Shown here: positions 6,734 through 8,759 of the stretch, piece after piece
Layout of the letters: every line of letters begins with the position of its first letter
How positions within the stretch are numbered: the first letter of the stretch is position 1
Assembly: GCA_002725545.1 (NCBI GenBank)
Contig: PBPW01000050.1
Location: 16,835 to 25,593 of the forward strand
Length of the DNA: 8,759 bases
DNA from: Fidelibacterota bacterium
GTDB lineage: Bacteria; Marinisomatota; Marinisomatia; Marinisomatales; TCS55
Reading direction: 5' to 3'
Notes under the pieces: generated by a model
The model's input: only the letters and a program-made list of their open reading frames with translations
What the model was told of the DNA's origin: nothing
Databases searched by the model: none
Translations under genes and position numbers: made by a program

Positions 6734-8759
6734 TTACAAAAGAAATTGTTGATTTCAGTGATTTAGATACGCAAGGTATCAAAGAAAAATTAGCTGAGCT
6801 GAACATACCTCTATCTCCTGATGAGGTGCTAAAAATTCAAAATGAAATGTTAGGCAGGGCCCCTTCGCTTCCCGAGTTAGTTTTATTTTCAATTCAAGGT
6901 TCGGAACACTGTAGCTACAAAAGCAGCCGCACACATTTAAAGCAGTTTACAACCGATGGGCCAGACGTAGTGCTTGGTGCAAAAGAGGATGCTGGTGTTA
7001 TAGCGATTGCAACAGATAAGGATGGTCACCGTTGGTGTATTGTTATGAGCCATGAAAGTCATAACCACCCATCTCAGATTGTTCCATATGAAGGCGCAGC
7101 TACTGGAGTTGGTGGAAATGTACGCGATGTTATGTGCATGGGTGCAAGGGTAGTAGCGTGCACAGATTCTTTTAGATTTGGGGAAATAAGAAACAACAAA
7201 ACTAAATGGATTAATGATGGTGTGGTTTCTGGAATAGCAGGCTATGGGAATCCATTAGGTATACCAAATATTGGTGGTGATATATATTATCATAGTGGAT
7301 ATAATGAAAATTGTTTAGTAACTCTGGTAACGTTAGGAATTGTACGTGAGGATCATATTATTCATTCTTATGCGCCAGAAAATGCAGATGGATACGATTT
7401 AATTCTTGTTGGTAAGCCCACAGATAACAGCGGCTTCGGAGGCGCAAGCTTTGCTTCGCTTGAACTGGAAGAAGAAAAGAAAGATCAAAATAAAGGTGCC
7501 GTTCAAGAGCCTAATGCTTTCCTTGAAAGACATTTATTAAAATCATCGTATGCATTATTTGATAAAATAAAAAAAATGAATTTAATTGATCAGGTGGGCT
7601 TCAAAGATCTGGGGGCGGGTGGTGTAGCTTGCGCCAGTGTTGAGTTAGCTGAAACCTCAGGGTACGGATCGGAGGTTTGGCTAGATAAGGTGCATACTAG
7701 TATGGAGGGTCTGCATCCTTCAGTGTATTTATGTAGCGAAACACAAGAAAGATTTATGTGGGTCTGCCCACCTGATATAACACAGTTAATAATTGATCAC
7801 TATAATACAACCTATGATCTGCCTGGAGTTAGCGATGGAGCCATGGCTTCCGTCATTGGCAAAATAAGATCTGATGGCCAATACATTGTTCATTATAATG
7901 ATGAAATAATTGTAGATGCTAAAGCAAATCAGGTGACCAAAGGTTTTTTATATAATAGAAGGTTTAGCCCAATTAATACAAATCTCGATGCTCCCAAATT
8001 AAATAGCAATCTTGATTATAATTCTGAATTAATCAATCTACTGGCTCATGAAAATATTGCTAGTAGAAAATCAGTATATGATAAATATGACAAGCAAGTA
8101 CAGGGTAGAATAATAACAGAGGCGGGAAGAGCAGATAGCGGAATACTTGCCCCATTCAATTCAAAAAATTATCCAAAAGAAATTAGAAACATCGGTATAG
8201 CGCTCTCAACAGATCACAATCCACTATATGGGACTATTGATCCCTATTGGGCCGGCGTTAATGCAGTTGTTGAATCCATGAGAAATGTGGCAGCTGTAGG
8301 CGCTACACCTCATGCATTAACAGATTGTTTATGTTTTGGTAATCCTGAAAAGGAAAATCAAATGTGGGAATTTGTGGAAAGTGTAAAGGGCATAAAAGAT
8401 GCTTGTAACGCGATAACCTTAAAACACAATCCAGAACACCCTACACCAATAATTGCAGGAAACGTAAGCTTCTATAATGAGTCAAAAAATGGCTCTATTC
8501 CTCCTAGCCCAATTGTCAGTTGTCTTGGTAAAATAAATGATGTAAATGACTGCATTGGAATGGATTTTAGTTTAACTGGTTCGAATATTATCATGGTTGG
8601 TAAAAGAAAAAGTGAGCTTGGCGGATCTGCTTTTTATCATCTGCATAATGAATTAGGCTACACGTTGCCCAAGCCAGATTTACAAGAAGCAAAGAATCAA
8701 ATTCATGCTCTTACAGATTGTATTGATAAAAACTTAGTATTGTCTTGTCATGATATTGC
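6727..8759 (+). CDS. purL: Phosphoribosylformylglycinamidine synthase subunit PurL, 3'-truncated
   Basis: Cytoplasmic enzyme that uses ATP and ammonia (from the glutaminase partner PurQ, with PurS in this class) to convert FGAR to FGAM in de novo purine synthesis. I translated the frame by hand: 677 codons from ATG 6727 to the right edge with no stop, plus two spare bases. The order of motifs is that of the small, stand-alone PurL. It has GSEHCSYKSSR (58-68), HESHNHPS (109-116, the catalytic-histidine block), YEGAATGVGG (121-130), MGARVVACTDSFRFGE (140-155), GIAGYGNPLGIPNIGGD (171-187), FGGASFAS (239-246), DLGAGG (294-299) and CSETQERF (337-344). The second half follows with LAHENIAS (440-447), LTDCLCFGNPEKE, AGNVSFYNES and LGGSAF. 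The last residues, SCHDI, match the SAHDxSxGG block of homologues, so about the final 100-150 residues are missing. The Trp usual before SEHC in small PurLs is Gly58 here. No Shine-Dalgarno is visible. The gene probably shares a transcript with purA, 37 bases upstream. No purS or purQ is in view. Confidence 0.97.
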   Translation, partial: MAFTKEIVDFSDLDTQGIKEKLAELNIPLSPDEVLKIQNEMLGRAPSLPELVLFSIQGSEHCSYKSSRTHLKQFTTDGPDVVLGAKEDAGVIAIATDKDGHRWCIVMSHESHNHPSQIVPYEGAATGVGGNVRDVMCMGARVVACTDSFRFGEIRNNKTKWINDGVVSGIAGYGNPLGIPNIGGDIYYHSGYNENCLVTLVTLGIVREDHIIHSYAPENADGYDLILVGKPTDNSGFGGASFASLELEEEKKDQNKGAVQEPNAFLERHLLKSSYALFDKIKKMNLIDQVGFKDLGAGGVACASVELAETSGYGSEVWLDKVHTSMEGLHPSVYLCSETQERFMWVCPPDITQLIIDHYNTTYDLPGVSDGAMASVIGKIRSDGQYIVHYNDEIIVDAKANQVTKGFLYNRRFSPINTNLDAPKLNSNLDYNSELINLLAHENIASRKSVYDKYDKQVQGRIITEAGRADSGILAPFNSKNYPKEIRNIGIALSTDHNPLYGTIDPYWAGVNAVVESMRNVAAVGATPHALTDCLCFGNPEKENQMWEFVESVKGIKDACNAITLKHNPEHPTPIIAGNVSFYNESKNGSIPPSPIVSCLGKINDVNDCIGMDFSLTGSNIIMVGKRKSELGGSAFYHLHNELGYTLPKPDLQEAKNQIHALTDCIDKNLVLSCHDI

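Overview
The window is AT-rich (by eye in the high thirties % GC). All genes are on the + strand, and coding density is high. It carries five protein genes: the 3' part of a sodium/solute symporter gene, a large predicted outer-membrane protein, a SAM-dependent methyltransferase, purA, and purL, which runs off the right edge. A protein with a signal peptide, a C-terminal barrel-like domain and a terminal Phe implies a Gram-negative, diderm bacterium. The AT-rich composition, near absence of Shine-Dalgarno sequences and protein styles would fit an FCB-group lineage such as Marinimicrobia or Bacteroidota. That placement is an inference and was not tested by any search.

Left block (1-5265): the symporter (5' end outside the window), the 986-residue signal-peptide / metalloprotease / propeller / barrel protein, and the methyltransferase are separated by only 18 and 15 bases, so they are probably co-transcribed. 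The symporter would work in the inner membrane, the large protein in the periplasm and outer membrane, and the methyltransferase in the cytoplasm. No shared pathway is obvious. The block may simply be a transcription unit of convenience.

Middle (5266-5396): a 131-base AT-rich intergenic gap, the only sizeable one. It holds a weak all-A/T hairpin after the methyltransferase and a TATAAT box about 50 bases before purA. It is the natural place for a transcript boundary.

Right block (5397-8759): purA (adenylosuccinate synthetase, GTG start) and purL (FGAM synthase, small-subunit type), 37 bases apart. Both act in de novo purine synthesis: PurL at the FGAR to FGAM step and PurA at the first step from IMP towards AMP. 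They are likely one operon.

I found no mobile element, CRISPR array, RNA gene or defence-like system. The most unusual item is the large protein at 1480-4440, which appears to join a zinc-protease domain, a TolB-like propeller and an outer-membrane barrel in one chain.
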